Below are positions 9,504-17,860 of a DNA stretch of 64,000 bases, piece after piece. A model generated the notes under the pieces. It searched no databases. It was not told the DNA's origin and saw only the letters and a list, made by a program, of their open reading frames with translations. Each line of letters begins with the position of its first letter. Positions within the stretch are counted from its first letter, which is position 1. A program made the translations under genes and the position numbers. Source of the stretch: an uncultured Spirochaetales bacterium (lineage in GTDB: Bacteria > Spirochaetota > Spirochaetia > Sphaerochaetales > Sphaerochaetaceae); contig CASFZR010000001.1 in assembly GCA_949299185.1 (NCBI GenBank), forward strand, positions 1 to 64,000. Direction: 5' to 3'.

Positions 9504-9541
9504 AAGGGGCTGATGCCTAGGGTATAGAGGCATGGCCCCTT
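9504..9541 (+). terminator. Hairpin after the DUF3604 gene
   Basis: AAGGGGC (9504-9510) pairs with GCCCCTT (9535-9541), continued by ATGCCT/AGGCAT with one bulged base. The T-tract is interrupted (CCGTTATTTCC), so it may be a partial terminator that lets some transcription continue into the co-oriented dehydrogenase genes. Confidence 0.65.
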
Positions 9542-9614
9542 CCGTTATTTCCTCCGTTCCTATTTCCATTTCCGCTGTTTTCTGGGAGAGTAATAGGGAA
9601 TCTATGGAGGTCTT

Positions 9615-10406
9615 ATGAAGACATTTGCTATCGTAGGCTGCGGACATCTGGGAAGGATCATCCGGAAGGCATATATTGATGGGCTCCTGGAGGAGTATAA
9701 GCTGATAGCCGCTTTCTCGCGCAAGGCAGAGGATGCGGAAGCCATTGTCTCGGGAACAGAGGCCAAGGCGGCCTCATCGATGGATGAGATCATCGCCCTC
9801 AAGCCTGACTTCATCATCGAGACGGCATCAATCGCCCTTCTTAAGGATTTTGCGGTAAAGGCATTGGAGGCGGGCATAAGCATCATCCCGTTGTCGATCG
9901 GAGCGTTTGCGGACAACGCCTTCAAGGCTGATGCGCTGAAGGCGGCAGAGAAGGGTGGTGCCAGGATATACATACCTTCAGGAGCGGTCGGAGGCTTTGA
10001 CGCATTGAATACCATTGCCTTGATCGCGGAGGTGAATGGCTGGGATATAAAGGCTGGGATACATACCCATAAGGGTCCTGATTCACTGAGGAACACGCCA
10101 CTGTACTCTGATGAGCTTCAGAACGAGGAGAGGAGTGTCTTCTCTGGTTCCACGAAGGAGGCTATCGCCCTTCTGCCGACTAAGGTGAACGTGGCGGTGG
10201 CTTCGGCGCTGGCCACGATCGGTCCGGATAAGGCGCAGGCCCAGATTACCAGCGTTCCTGGCTTCATCGGTGATGACCACTGCATAACGGTAGAGACGGA
10301 GGGCCTGAAGGCCGTTGCTGATATCTATTCCGCCAATAGCGATATCGCGGCATGGTCGGTCGTGGCGCTGATGAGGAATCTCTCATCCCCGATGGTGTTC
10401 TTCTAG
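9615..10406 (+). CDS. Aspartate dehydrogenase-like NAD(P)-binding oxidoreductase
   Basis: A 263-residue protein with an N-terminal Rossmann motif (FAIVGCGHLGRII, residues 4-16) and the C-terminal fold of L-aspartate dehydrogenases (NadX/AspDH family), including IPSGAVGGFDAL and a TPLY-type segment. AspDH enzymes interconvert aspartate and oxaloacetate (or iminoaspartate for NAD synthesis) using NAD(P). No nadA or nadC lies nearby, so a catabolic dehydrogenase acting on an amino acid or its analogue seems more likely here. ATG 9615 has GGAGG four bases upstream. It sits 10 bases before the next dehydrogenase and was probably co-transcribed with the permease and DUF3604 genes. Confidence 0.82.
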   Translation: MKTFAIVGCGHLGRIIRKAYIDGLLEEYKLIAAFSRKAEDAEAIVSGTEAKAASSMDEIIALKPDFIIETASIALLKDFAVKALEAGISIIPLSIGAFADNAFKADALKAAEKGGARIYIPSGAVGGFDALNTIALIAEVNGWDIKAGIHTHKGPDSLRNTPLYSDELQNEERSVFSGSTKEAIALLPTKVNVAVASALATIGPDKAQAQITSVPGFIGDDHCITVETEGLKAVADIYSANSDIAAWSVVALMRNLSSPMVFF

Positions 10407-10415
10407 GAGGCTGGT

Positions 10416-11321
10416 ATGGAAAGGTTCAGGAAGCTTGTAGAGGCAGGTCCGATAGGCCTGCAGCCTTGGGCAGAGGAGAAGCTTGGCTGCTATGCATCGG
10501 AGATCATCCGCTTTGATACCCTCCCAGAGAGCGAGGATGAGCTTGTGGCGAGGATAGGGGATGCTGACGCCGTTCTGGTCAGGACGCAGCCTGCGGTCCC
10601 TGCCTCGGTCCTTTCACGCTGCAGCTCCCTCAGATATGTAGGCATGTGCTGTTCTCTCTATTCCAAGGAGAGTGCCAATGTCGATATCGACTATGCGGAG
10701 AAGCATGGTATCACGGTATATGGGATCAGGGACTATGGCGATAAGGGCGTGACGGAGTTCGTCGTCTACGCGCTTGTGAGGATCCTCCATGGATATGACT
10801 GGCCGATGTGGAGGAAGAGACCTAAGGAGATAACTGGCCTGAGGATCGGATTCGTCGGATTCGGCACGAGCGGACAGATGACAGCAAGGCTTCTGAAGGC
10901 AATGGGTGCCGAGATATCCTACTATGCGCGTTCTGCCAAGGAGGATTGCGAGAGGGACGGTATGCATTATATGCCTCTCCACAAGCTTCTGGAGCAGTCC
11001 GATGTCGTGATCACATGCCTTAACAAGGGTGTCATACTCCTGCATGAGGAGGAGTTCCGCCATCTTGGCAACGGGAAGATAATGATCAATACGTCGATCG
11101 GCCCAGCCTCGGATATGCCGGCCCTTAAGGATTGGATTCTCAATGACGGCAATACCTTCGTCGCTGATACCGCCGGAGCCGTAGGGGAGATCTATCAGGA
11201 GGTCAAGGATAGGGATAACGTCCTCTGCCCTGATGTGTCTGCGGGAATGACGGAGGAAGCATATGATCTCATGAGCCAGAAGGTGCTGGATAATATCGAG
11301 AAGGCGCTCTCCGGCCTATAA
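10416..11321 (+). CDS. D-2-hydroxyacid dehydrogenase-like protein with altered active site
   Basis: A 301-residue protein with the fold of NAD-dependent D-isomer 2-hydroxyacid dehydrogenases, including the inserted Rossmann motif (GLRIGFVGFGTSGQMTARLL, about residues 144-163). The family normally uses an Arg in an N-x-x-R-G loop and a His near the C terminus. Here the loop reads NTSIG with Ile at 228 in the Arg position, and the His position is Asp 273 (CPDVSAG in place of TPH-x-A-G). Either the chemistry differs or the protein is not a standard dehydrogenase. It is the last gene of the cluster and is followed by a strong hairpin. Confidence 0.85.
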   Translation: MERFRKLVEAGPIGLQPWAEEKLGCYASEIIRFDTLPESEDELVARIGDADAVLVRTQPAVPASVLSRCSSLRYVGMCCSLYSKESANVDIDYAEKHGITVYGIRDYGDKGVTEFVVYALVRILHGYDWPMWRKRPKEITGLRIGFVGFGTSGQMTARLLKAMGAEISYYARSAKEDCERDGMHYMPLHKLLEQSDVVITCLNKGVILLHEEEFRHLGNGKIMINTSIGPASDMPALKDWILNDGNTFVADTAGAVGEIYQEVKDRDNVLCPDVSAGMTEEAYDLMSQKVLDNIEKALSGL

Positions 11322-11344
11322 GCGCTAGGGATCATATCAATATG

Positions 11345-11372
11345 AGAGGCCTGCCGCAGCGGACAGGCCTCT
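11345..11372. terminator. Bidirectional terminator between convergent genes
   Basis: AGAGGCCTG (11345-11353) and CAGGCCTCT (11364-11372) form a perfect 9-base stem with a 10-base loop, midway between the stop of the hydroxyacid-dehydrogenase-like gene and the stop of the convergent NSS transporter gene. Confidence 0.75.
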
Positions 11373-11394
11373 TCTTGGCATGATTGCGTAATCG

Positions 11395-12759
11395 TTATGA
11401 AAGTACTCCGTATATCCCGTTCACCGTCACCAGAAGGATGATGATCGGAAGTATGTATGTGCAGTAGACCCTGAGCCACTTGGGGAACTTCATTCCCTCG
11501 CCCTTGTCCGCTTCCCTGATGAATGAGCTCCAGCCCCATCCCTTCTTCTGCGTACAGAAGAGGACGAACGCCATGCTTCCGAGAGGAAGGATCAGGTTCG
11601 AGACGAGGAAGTCCTCAAGATCAAGCACTCCCGTGCCTTCGCCGAACGGCTGGAAGGAGGAGAGGACGTTGAATCCGAGGATACAGGGGATGCAGAGTAC
11701 GAAGAGGAGCAGGAAGTTGACCAGTACGGCCTTCGTCCTGGACCAGCCCCTCTCATCCATCCAATAGGCGATGATGTTCTCGAATACCGCGATAAGCGTC
11801 GTCATGGCGGCGAATGTCATCGCTAGGAAGAAGATCGCGCCCCAGAGATTTCCTGCCGTCATCCTGGTGAATACCTCTGGAAGAGAGAGGAAGATCAGCG
11901 ATGGGCCCTGACCGTTATTCACATTGAACGCGGAGCAGGCGGGGAAGATGACGAAGCCCGCAAGAAGGGCGATCGTCGTATCCAGGCACATTATCCTCAC
12001 CGTCTCGCCCGGAAGGGAGCGCTCGTTGCCGATATAGGAGCCGAAGATAGACATCGCTCCGATACCAAGCGAGAGCGTGAAGAATGCCTGCCCCATGGCT
12101 GCGAATACGGATTCCGCGAGGCCGTACTCGACAAGATTGCCGAAGTCAGGCTTGATGAAGAACATCAGTCCTTCATGGCCACCGGGGAGGAGGCAGTTGT
12201 GGATAGCCATTGCGATCATCAGGACGAAGAGTATGGCCATCATTATCTTCGATATCTTCTCGACTCCGTTCTTAAGCCCTATGATGACGACTCCCGCCGT
12301 GATCAGCAGCGCTAGTCCCATCAGCAGCGTCTGTAGCCCCGGTGCCGCCATCAGCGCATTGAAGAACGCGCCCACGTCTGAGGATGGATTGAGGCCTCCG
12401 GTTATGAATGAGCCGAAGTAATACAGCAGCCATCCGGTAAGGACGGTATAGAACATCAGCAGTATGTAGTTTCCCGCCACTGCGAACGGCCCGACATAGT
12501 GCCACTTCGTACCCGCTGGCTCAAGCTTCTTCAGCGATCCTGAGATATTCCTGCGGCTTGCCCGTCCGATGGCGAACTCCATCGTCATGACCGGAAGCCC
12601 GATCAGGAGCAGGAACAGCAGGTAGATGATTACGAAGGCTGCCCCGCCGTAACGGCCTGTGATATATGGAAACCTCCATACGTTTCCAAGTCCGATAGCG
12701 CATCCTGCGGAGAGCAGGATGAATCCTAGCCTAGATGATAGTCTTTCTCTTTCTTGCAT
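11395..12759 (-). CDS. Sodium-dependent transporter, NSS (neurotransmitter:sodium symporter) family
   Basis: A 454-residue NSS transporter with 11-12 predicted spans. The first span carries the family hallmark GCAIGLGNVWRFPYI; the unwound TM6 region reads FFTLSLGIGAMSIFGSY. Bacterial relatives (LeuT, MhsT, TnaT) import amino acids with Na+. It is the last gene of a minus-strand run after gdhA and the DUF1846 gene with 14 bases between, suggesting a link to amino acid nitrogen metabolism. GGAAGAG precedes the ATG. Confidence 0.93.
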   Translation of the reverse strand: MQERERLSSRLGFILLSAGCAIGLGNVWRFPYITGRYGGAAFVIIYLLFLLLIGLPVMTMEFAIGRASRRNISGSLKKLEPAGTKWHYVGPFAVAGNYILLMFYTVLTGWLLYYFGSFITGGLNPSSDVGAFFNALMAAPGLQTLLMGLALLITAGVVIIGLKNGVEKISKIMMAILFVLMIAMAIHNCLLPGGHEGLMFFIKPDFGNLVEYGLAESVFAAMGQAFFTLSLGIGAMSIFGSYIGNERSLPGETVRIMCLDTTIALLAGFVIFPACSAFNVNNGQGPSLIFLSLPEVFTRMTAGNLWGAIFFLAMTFAAMTTLIAVFENIIAYWMDERGWSRTKAVLVNFLLLFVLCIPCILGFNVLSSFQPFGEGTGVLDLEDFLVSNLILPLGSMAFVLFCTQKKGWGWSSFIREADKGEGMKFPKWLRVYCTYILPIIILLVTVNGIYGVLS

Positions 12760-12773
12760 ATCTCTCTTCCAGC

Positions 12774-14279
12774 TTAGATGTTCTTACCAGGGTAGAATGG
12801 ATCGGAGGTGTAGCGCAGTCCGAGCTTGCGCAGTCCCGAGCAGTCTCCGGGTGAGGGGACATGCGTCAGGTGGACCTCCGCGTCCTTCAGCAGCGGCAGC
12901 GCCTCCAGGGCCTTCCTAGCCTCCTCGGTCTCCGAGGCGCTCATCGCAAGCGCTATGAGGATCTCATCGAGGTTCATGCTCACTCCGCGGCCTGAGAGGA
13001 TATCCCTCTTCATCGCCGTGATGCTCCGTATGACCTTCGAGGAGATAAGGTCGACGTTCGAGGGAATGCCTGTCATTACCTTCAGGGCATTGAGAAGCAG
13101 TGCGGAGCAGGCGTGGAGCATGTCGGAGTTGTGGCCTGTGACGATGGTCCCGTCAGGAAGCTCTATCGCAGCGGCGCATACCGTGCCATCCTTTCCCTTG
13201 CCCTCGGCCTTCGCCTTCTCCATGGCCTCGCGTGCTGGCAATACCACGCTTCTGTCCGTCTCCGTCAGGCCCATCCTGTCCATTATCGCGCTGATGCGGT
13301 TGACCGTATCCTCATCGGCCAGGCCGGAAGCATAATCGGTCCTGATCTGGAAGTAGCGGCGGATGATCTCCGCCTTGCCGGCCTCTCGGCAGACCTCATC
13401 ATCGGTGATGCCGAACCCGCATCTGTTGACTCCCATATCTGTAGGGGACTTGTAGATGCACGGCTCTCCGGTGATCCTTTCGAGGATGCGCGCGAGGAGG
13501 GGATAGGCCTCCAGGTCCCTGGAGTAGTTGACCGCGATCTCCCCATATGCGTTGAGGTGGAAATGGTCGATGAGGTTCACATCCCCGATATCCGCGGTCG
13601 CTGCCTCATATGCCACATTCACCGGATGATCTAAGGGCAGGTTCCAGATAGGGAAGGTCTCCAGCTTCGAATAGCTTGGCTTCATTCCCATCTTCGCCTC
13701 GTGGTACATCTGCGAAAGGCAGGTCGCGAGCTTCCCTGATCCCGGACCGGGAGCCGTCACTATCACCACCGGTGCGTCCACGGGGATGTATTCGTTCTTG
13801 CCATAGCCGTTCTCAGAGACGACGACATCGATATTCGCGGGGTAGCCCGGAGTGCGCGGATGTGTGTATACCTTGATGCCGCGCCTCTCAAGCTTATCCT
13901 TGAATACCGTGGCCGCCACCTGGTTCTCGTAGCGGGTGATGACGACCTTGTCGCACTTGATGCCATATGCGGCGAAGTCGTTTATCATCTTCGAGACATC
14001 GGCATCGTAGCTTATGCCGAAGTCAGACCTGATCTTACGCTTCTCTATGTCTCCGGCATATATGCATATGATGATATCCAGCCTGTCCTTCAGGGACTGA
14101 AATACCTTCATCTTGTTATTCTCGTCGAATCCCGGAAGGACGCGGGACGCGTGCTTGTCATGAAGGAGCTTTCCGCCGCATTCGATATAGAGACGTCCGG
14201 ACGATGTCCGGACTCTCTCTAGGATGTATCTTGTCTGCTCCTCTACGTATTTCTCGCTATCGAAGCCGATACCATGCAT
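12774..14279 (-). CDS. DUF1846 family protein
   Basis: A 501-residue protein matching the DUF1846 (UPF0371) family in length and in conserved blocks: MHGIGFDSEKYVEEQT at the N terminus, GGKLLHDKHASRVLPGFDENNKM, ITRYENQ, a P-loop-like VTAPGPGSGKLATCLSQMYHE (about residues 173-193), TFPIWNLPLDHPVN and YKSPTDMGVN. The function of the family is not established; a nucleotide-dependent enzyme is suggested by the GPGSGK segment. Its ATG overlaps the gdhA stop as TGATG, so the two are translationally coupled. Confidence 0.93.
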   Translation of the reverse strand: MHGIGFDSEKYVEEQTRYILERVRTSSGRLYIECGGKLLHDKHASRVLPGFDENNKMKVFQSLKDRLDIIICIYAGDIEKRKIRSDFGISYDADVSKMINDFAAYGIKCDKVVITRYENQVAATVFKDKLERRGIKVYTHPRTPGYPANIDVVVSENGYGKNEYIPVDAPVVIVTAPGPGSGKLATCLSQMYHEAKMGMKPSYSKLETFPIWNLPLDHPVNVAYEAATADIGDVNLIDHFHLNAYGEIAVNYSRDLEAYPLLARILERITGEPCIYKSPTDMGVNRCGFGITDDEVCREAGKAEIIRRYFQIRTDYASGLADEDTVNRISAIMDRMGLTETDRSVVLPAREAMEKAKAEGKGKDGTVCAAAIELPDGTIVTGHNSDMLHACSALLLNALKVMTGIPSNVDLISSKVIRSITAMKRDILSGRGVSMNLDEILIALAMSASETEEARKALEALPLLKDAEVHLTHVPSPGDCSGLRKLGLRYTSDPFYPGKNI

Positions 14280-15637
14280 CAGACATAGCCCTCAGCAAGC
14301 ATCGCGCGGGATACCTTCATGAAGCCGGCGATATTGGCGCCATCGACATAGTTGTTCTTCTCAGAGTATGTCTCGGCAGCCTCGCTGATATTCCTGTAGA
14401 TATTGTTCATGATGCCCTGAAGCTCCTGATCGACCCTTTCCCTTGTCCAGGTCATGCGCGCGGAGTTCTGGGCCATTTCCAGACCGGAGACTGCGACACC
14501 TCCGGCGTTCGCGGCCTTCGCAGGCGCAAGCAGCACGCCATTTCCCATGAGGATCTGCTCAGCCTCCACCGAGCAAGGCATGTTAGCACCCTCTCCGACG
14601 AGCCTTATTCCGTTCCTTACGAGGTTCTCGGCATCCGCCTTGAGGATCTCGTTCTGCGTAGCGCATGGGAATGCGTAATCGGCCTTGATGTTCCAGACCG
14701 GATTCGGAGTCTCTGGATCGCGCGGTATGTACGTGACGCCGCTGTACTTCTCGGCGTACTCCTTGATCCTGCCTCTCTTCACGTTCTTGAGCGTCATGAC
14801 ATATGAGAGCTTCTCCGGGGTGATGCCAGCCTCATCGTAGATCATTCCTGAGGAATCAGAGAGCGTCACGACCTTCGCTCCGAGCGCGTTGAGCTTCTCA
14901 ACAGTGTACTGCGCGACGTTTCCTGATCCTGATACGAGGCAGGTCTTGCCTGCAAGGTCCATGCCGTTGCCGCGGAGGATCGCGTCGGAGAGGTAGACAA
15001 GGCCGTAGCCTGTGGCCTCAGGCCTGATGTTCGAGCCGCCGAAGTCCATGCCCTTGCCGGTAAGCACGCCGGTAAACTCATTCGTGATCCTCTTGTACTG
15101 CCCGAAGAGATAGCCGATCTCGCGACCGCCGACTCCGATATCTCCGGCCGGGACATCCGTATCCGGTCCGATATGCCTATATAGCTCCGTCATGAATGAC
15201 TGGCAGAAGCGCATGACCTCGGCCTCGGACTTTCCCTTAGGATTGAAGTCAGAGCCGCCCTTGCCGCCTCCCATCGGGAGTCCTGTGAGGCTGTTCTTGA
15301 ACACCTGCTCGAAGGCAAGGAACTTCATGATGGAAAGATTGACTGAAGGATGGAACCTAAGCCCTCCCTTATATGGTCCGATAGCGGAGGACATCTCGAT
15401 CCTGAAGCCCCTGTTGACCTGTACATGGCCGTTGTCATCGATCCAGGGTACGCGGAACATGATGGCCCTCTCAGGCTCTGTCATCCTCTCGAGGATCTTG
15501 TGGTATGTCACCTCCGGAAGGTCGTCGATGATCTTGTCGATCGACTGGAGGAATGTGTAGACTGCCTGCTGGAATTCCTTCTGGTCAGGATCCGTCTTCA
15601 GTACGTGCTCATAGACACGCTGCGTCTCTTCATGCAT
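14279..15637 (-). CDS. gdhA: NADP-specific glutamate dehydrogenase
   Basis: A 452-residue hexameric-type glutamate dehydrogenase catalysing 2-oxoglutarate + NH4+ + NADPH to L-glutamate. It has the substrate-binding GLPMGGGKGGSDF (catalytic Lys in GGGKGG), the PAGDIGVGGREIGY block, the Rossmann segment LVSGSGNVAQY and PCATQNEI. Length and the ~450-residue form match the NADP-dependent biosynthetic class. It is the first gene of gdhA-DUF1846-NSS and shares a 250-base intergenic region with the divergent pfk operon; AGGGAG precedes its ATG. Confidence 0.96.
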   Translation of the reverse strand: MHEETQRVYEHVLKTDPDQKEFQQAVYTFLQSIDKIIDDLPEVTYHKILERMTEPERAIMFRVPWIDDNGHVQVNRGFRIEMSSAIGPYKGGLRFHPSVNLSIMKFLAFEQVFKNSLTGLPMGGGKGGSDFNPKGKSEAEVMRFCQSFMTELYRHIGPDTDVPAGDIGVGGREIGYLFGQYKRITNEFTGVLTGKGMDFGGSNIRPEATGYGLVYLSDAILRGNGMDLAGKTCLVSGSGNVAQYTVEKLNALGAKVVTLSDSSGMIYDEAGITPEKLSYVMTLKNVKRGRIKEYAEKYSGVTYIPRDPETPNPVWNIKADYAFPCATQNEILKADAENLVRNGIRLVGEGANMPCSVEAEQILMGNGVLLAPAKAANAGGVAVSGLEMAQNSARMTWTRERVDQELQGIMNNIYRNISEAAETYSEKNNYVDGANIAGFMKVSRAMLAEGYV

Positions 15638-15887
15638 ATTCTTTATCTCCCTATTGCCGAGATTCTACTTATTAACGGCTTGTGAGGAAAGTGATTGCGG
15701 GCCCAGTTGTTGAATAAAGTCACAAAACATCCCCATCGGACAGGCCTCCGCGTCACACGCTATTCACATCAGCTTCGCCGGGAATTAACCTTTTAGGCAT
15801 ATAAGAAGTGGATTCTATGGGTTTTCTGCTTTCCTGTGGTCTTTCAGAGCGGCGAAACTATGCTAGACTTTCTGCAAGGAGAGAGTA

Positions 15888-16958
15888 ATGAAGATAGGAA
15901 TACTGACCAGCGGTGGTGATTGTCCCGGACTGAATGCCGTCATACGCGGCTTTGCCAAATACGCCTTCAACCAGATCAAGGATGTCGAGCTGATCGGGAT
16001 ATCCGATGGATATCTCGGGTTGATCACGAAGGATGTGAAGAAGATGCAGCCTTCTGACTTCTCGGGGATACTCAACGTGGGTGGTACGATCCTCGGGACA
16101 TCGCGCCAGCCGTTCAGCAAGATGACCGATGAGGATCGCAACGGGCAGAGCAAGCTGGATCTGATGAAGAAGAACTACAAGGCCCTCGGCCTTGATCTCC
16201 TGGTGACGCTCGGGGGAGCAGGGACGCACAAGACCGCCGCCCTTCTTTCATATGAGGGATTGAATGTCATCGGCATACCCAAGACGATTGATAACGATAT
16301 CTTCGGCACCGATGTGACATTCGGCTTCCATACCGCCGTGGATATCGCGACGGAATGCATAGACAGGATCCATACGACCGCAGCAAGCCATGGACGCACG
16401 ATGCTGATAGAGCTGATGGGCAACAAGGTAGGCTGGCTGACACTGTACGCCGGTATCGCGGGCGGCGCGGATATCATCCTGCTGCCGGAGATCCCCTATG
16501 ATCCTGATACGGTCGTGAAGATGGTCAAGAGAAGGTATGAGTCAGGCAAGGACTTCACCATCATCGCCATCGCAGAAGGAGCCATGAGCATAGCTGAGTC
16601 GAAGATGAAGAAGAGCGAGAGGCTTGCCTCACGCGGCGGCCGTGCTACCGGCACGGAAGGGCTCGCGAGGTATATAGAGGAGAACGCGGGAGTGGAGACG
16701 CGCGTCGTCGTTCCCGGTCATCTGCAGCGTGGCGGTTCTCCCTCGCCATATGACAGGCTTCTCTCGACGGAGATGGGCTCATTCGCCGGGCACCTCGCTA
16801 ATGATGGCGTATTCGGCGTCACCGTCGCGATGCATGGCTCGCAGGTAACGTATAACGCCCTCGCCGATATCGCTGGAAAGATGAAGTTCGTGCCAAAGGA
16901 TGACCAGAGGATCGCTGTGGCGCGCACGATAGGCATATCCTTCGGAGATGATAGATGA
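15888..16958 (+). CDS. 6-phosphofructokinase family protein with altered metal-binding loop
   Basis: A 356-residue PFK-family enzyme (fructose-6-phosphate to fructose-1,6-bisphosphate). Recognisable blocks are TSGGDCPGLNAVIRG at the N terminus, PKTIDNDI (catalytic Asp), VPGHLQRGGSPSPYDR near the C terminus. The loop that is GGDGT/S in classical enzymes reads LGGAGTHKT, with Ala 111 in place of the Mg-binding Asp; Lys precedes TIDND as in many PPi-dependent and some ATP-dependent members. The phosphoryl donor therefore cannot be called. AAGGAGAG precedes the ATG. The stop overlaps the next start (ATG 16955). Confidence 0.92.
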   Translation: MKIGILTSGGDCPGLNAVIRGFAKYAFNQIKDVELIGISDGYLGLITKDVKKMQPSDFSGILNVGGTILGTSRQPFSKMTDEDRNGQSKLDLMKKNYKALGLDLLVTLGGAGTHKTAALLSYEGLNVIGIPKTIDNDIFGTDVTFGFHTAVDIATECIDRIHTTAASHGRTMLIELMGNKVGWLTLYAGIAGGADIILLPEIPYDPDTVVKMVKRRYESGKDFTIIAIAEGAMSIAESKMKKSERLASRGGRATGTEGLARYIEENAGVETRVVVPGHLQRGGSPSPYDRLLSTEMGSFAGHLANDGVFGVTVAMHGSQVTYNALADIAGKMKFVPKDDQRIAVARTIGISFGDDR

Positions 16959-17860
16959 AGATAGGGATAATGGATTTCTCCAGTACCGCGCTCTCGCTTC
17001 TGGTAGCTGATGTCAAAGGGGATATGGTGGAGGAGATCGTCGACCTCAGGCGATCTGTGTCGATACTGGATTATCTCACGAAGAAGGATAAGCTCTCGAA
17101 GCGTGGGATAGAGAAGGTCGTTGACTCGGCGCTCCATCTCCTGGATGCTGCCAGGAAGGTCGGGACGGAGAGGGTCAAGATGATCTCTACGGCGTCGATG
17201 CGCCTCATCACCAACTATCGTGAGGTAACCGCGGCGGTGGAGGCTGCTACCGGACTCAGGATCGAGATCCTTGACGGCAAGGCTGAGGCCTATGCAGATT
17301 ACATCGCCAACCTAAGCTACGCCACGCTCGGCAGCGTGCTGCTGCTGGATGTAGGAGGTGCTACCGCGGAGCTTGCCGATATGGAGAACGGGAACATGGA
17401 TGATATGTATTCCCTCTATGTCGGGCCGCTGGCGCTCTCGAGGCGTTACAAGGGGATGTACCCGGATGAGGATGAGGCTGATGAGCTGAAGAAGCACATC
17501 CGCAAGGCCCTTAAGGAGGAGAGGATCTACAAGGGGCTCGATTTCCATCACCTCGTGCTGGTAGGAGGAACGGCCGATGCCCTATATAGGGTCTATGCCG
17601 ATTACTACTCCCTTCCTGAGTCCTCGCTAAGGCGCATGGAACGCAAGAAGCTGGGAAAGCTCCTCAAGCACCTCATCCATTCAGAGGACAGATCAATGCT
17701 CTTCATCAGGAATGCGCCGGAGAACGTCCATGTCCTGATTCCTGCGGCGATACTCGTGAATACCGTTGCGAAGCACTTTGATTCGGATGAGCTGCTGGTC
17801 TCCGATAAGGGCGTCAAGGAAGGATATCTTAGATTGATAGTGGAGGAAATGAATGGCTAA
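16955..17860 (+). CDS. Ppx/GppA family exopolyphosphatase-like protein
   Basis: A 301-residue member of the Ppx/GppA branch of the actin-like ATPase fold: N-terminal phosphate-binding motif (GIMDFSSTALSLLV), STASMRLITNYREV, and the second phosphate motif LLLDVGGATAELA. These enzymes hydrolyse terminal phosphates of polyphosphate or pppGpp. The motif usually read as D-x-G-S-N is DFSST here, a mild deviation. The protein has only the catalytic half; long Ppx C-terminal domains are absent. It overlaps pfk by 4 bases and ppk1 by 8, so all three are coupled. Confidence 0.85.
   Translation: MKIGIMDFSSTALSLLVADVKGDMVEEIVDLRRSVSILDYLTKKDKLSKRGIEKVVDSALHLLDAARKVGTERVKMISTASMRLITNYREVTAAVEAATGLRIEILDGKAEAYADYIANLSYATLGSVLLLDVGGATAELADMENGNMDDMYSLYVGPLALSRRYKGMYPDEDEADELKKHIRKALKEERIYKGLDFHHLVLVGGTADALYRVYADYYSLPESSLRRMERKKLGKLLKHLIHSEDRSMLFIRNAPENVHVLIPAAILVNTVAKHFDSDELLVSDKGVKEGYLRLIVEEMNG

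Noticed and set aside
16955..17860. Possible DnaK/actin-like or butyrate-kinase-type ATPase
   Set aside because: Phosphate motifs and position next to ppk1 favour Ppx/GppA.
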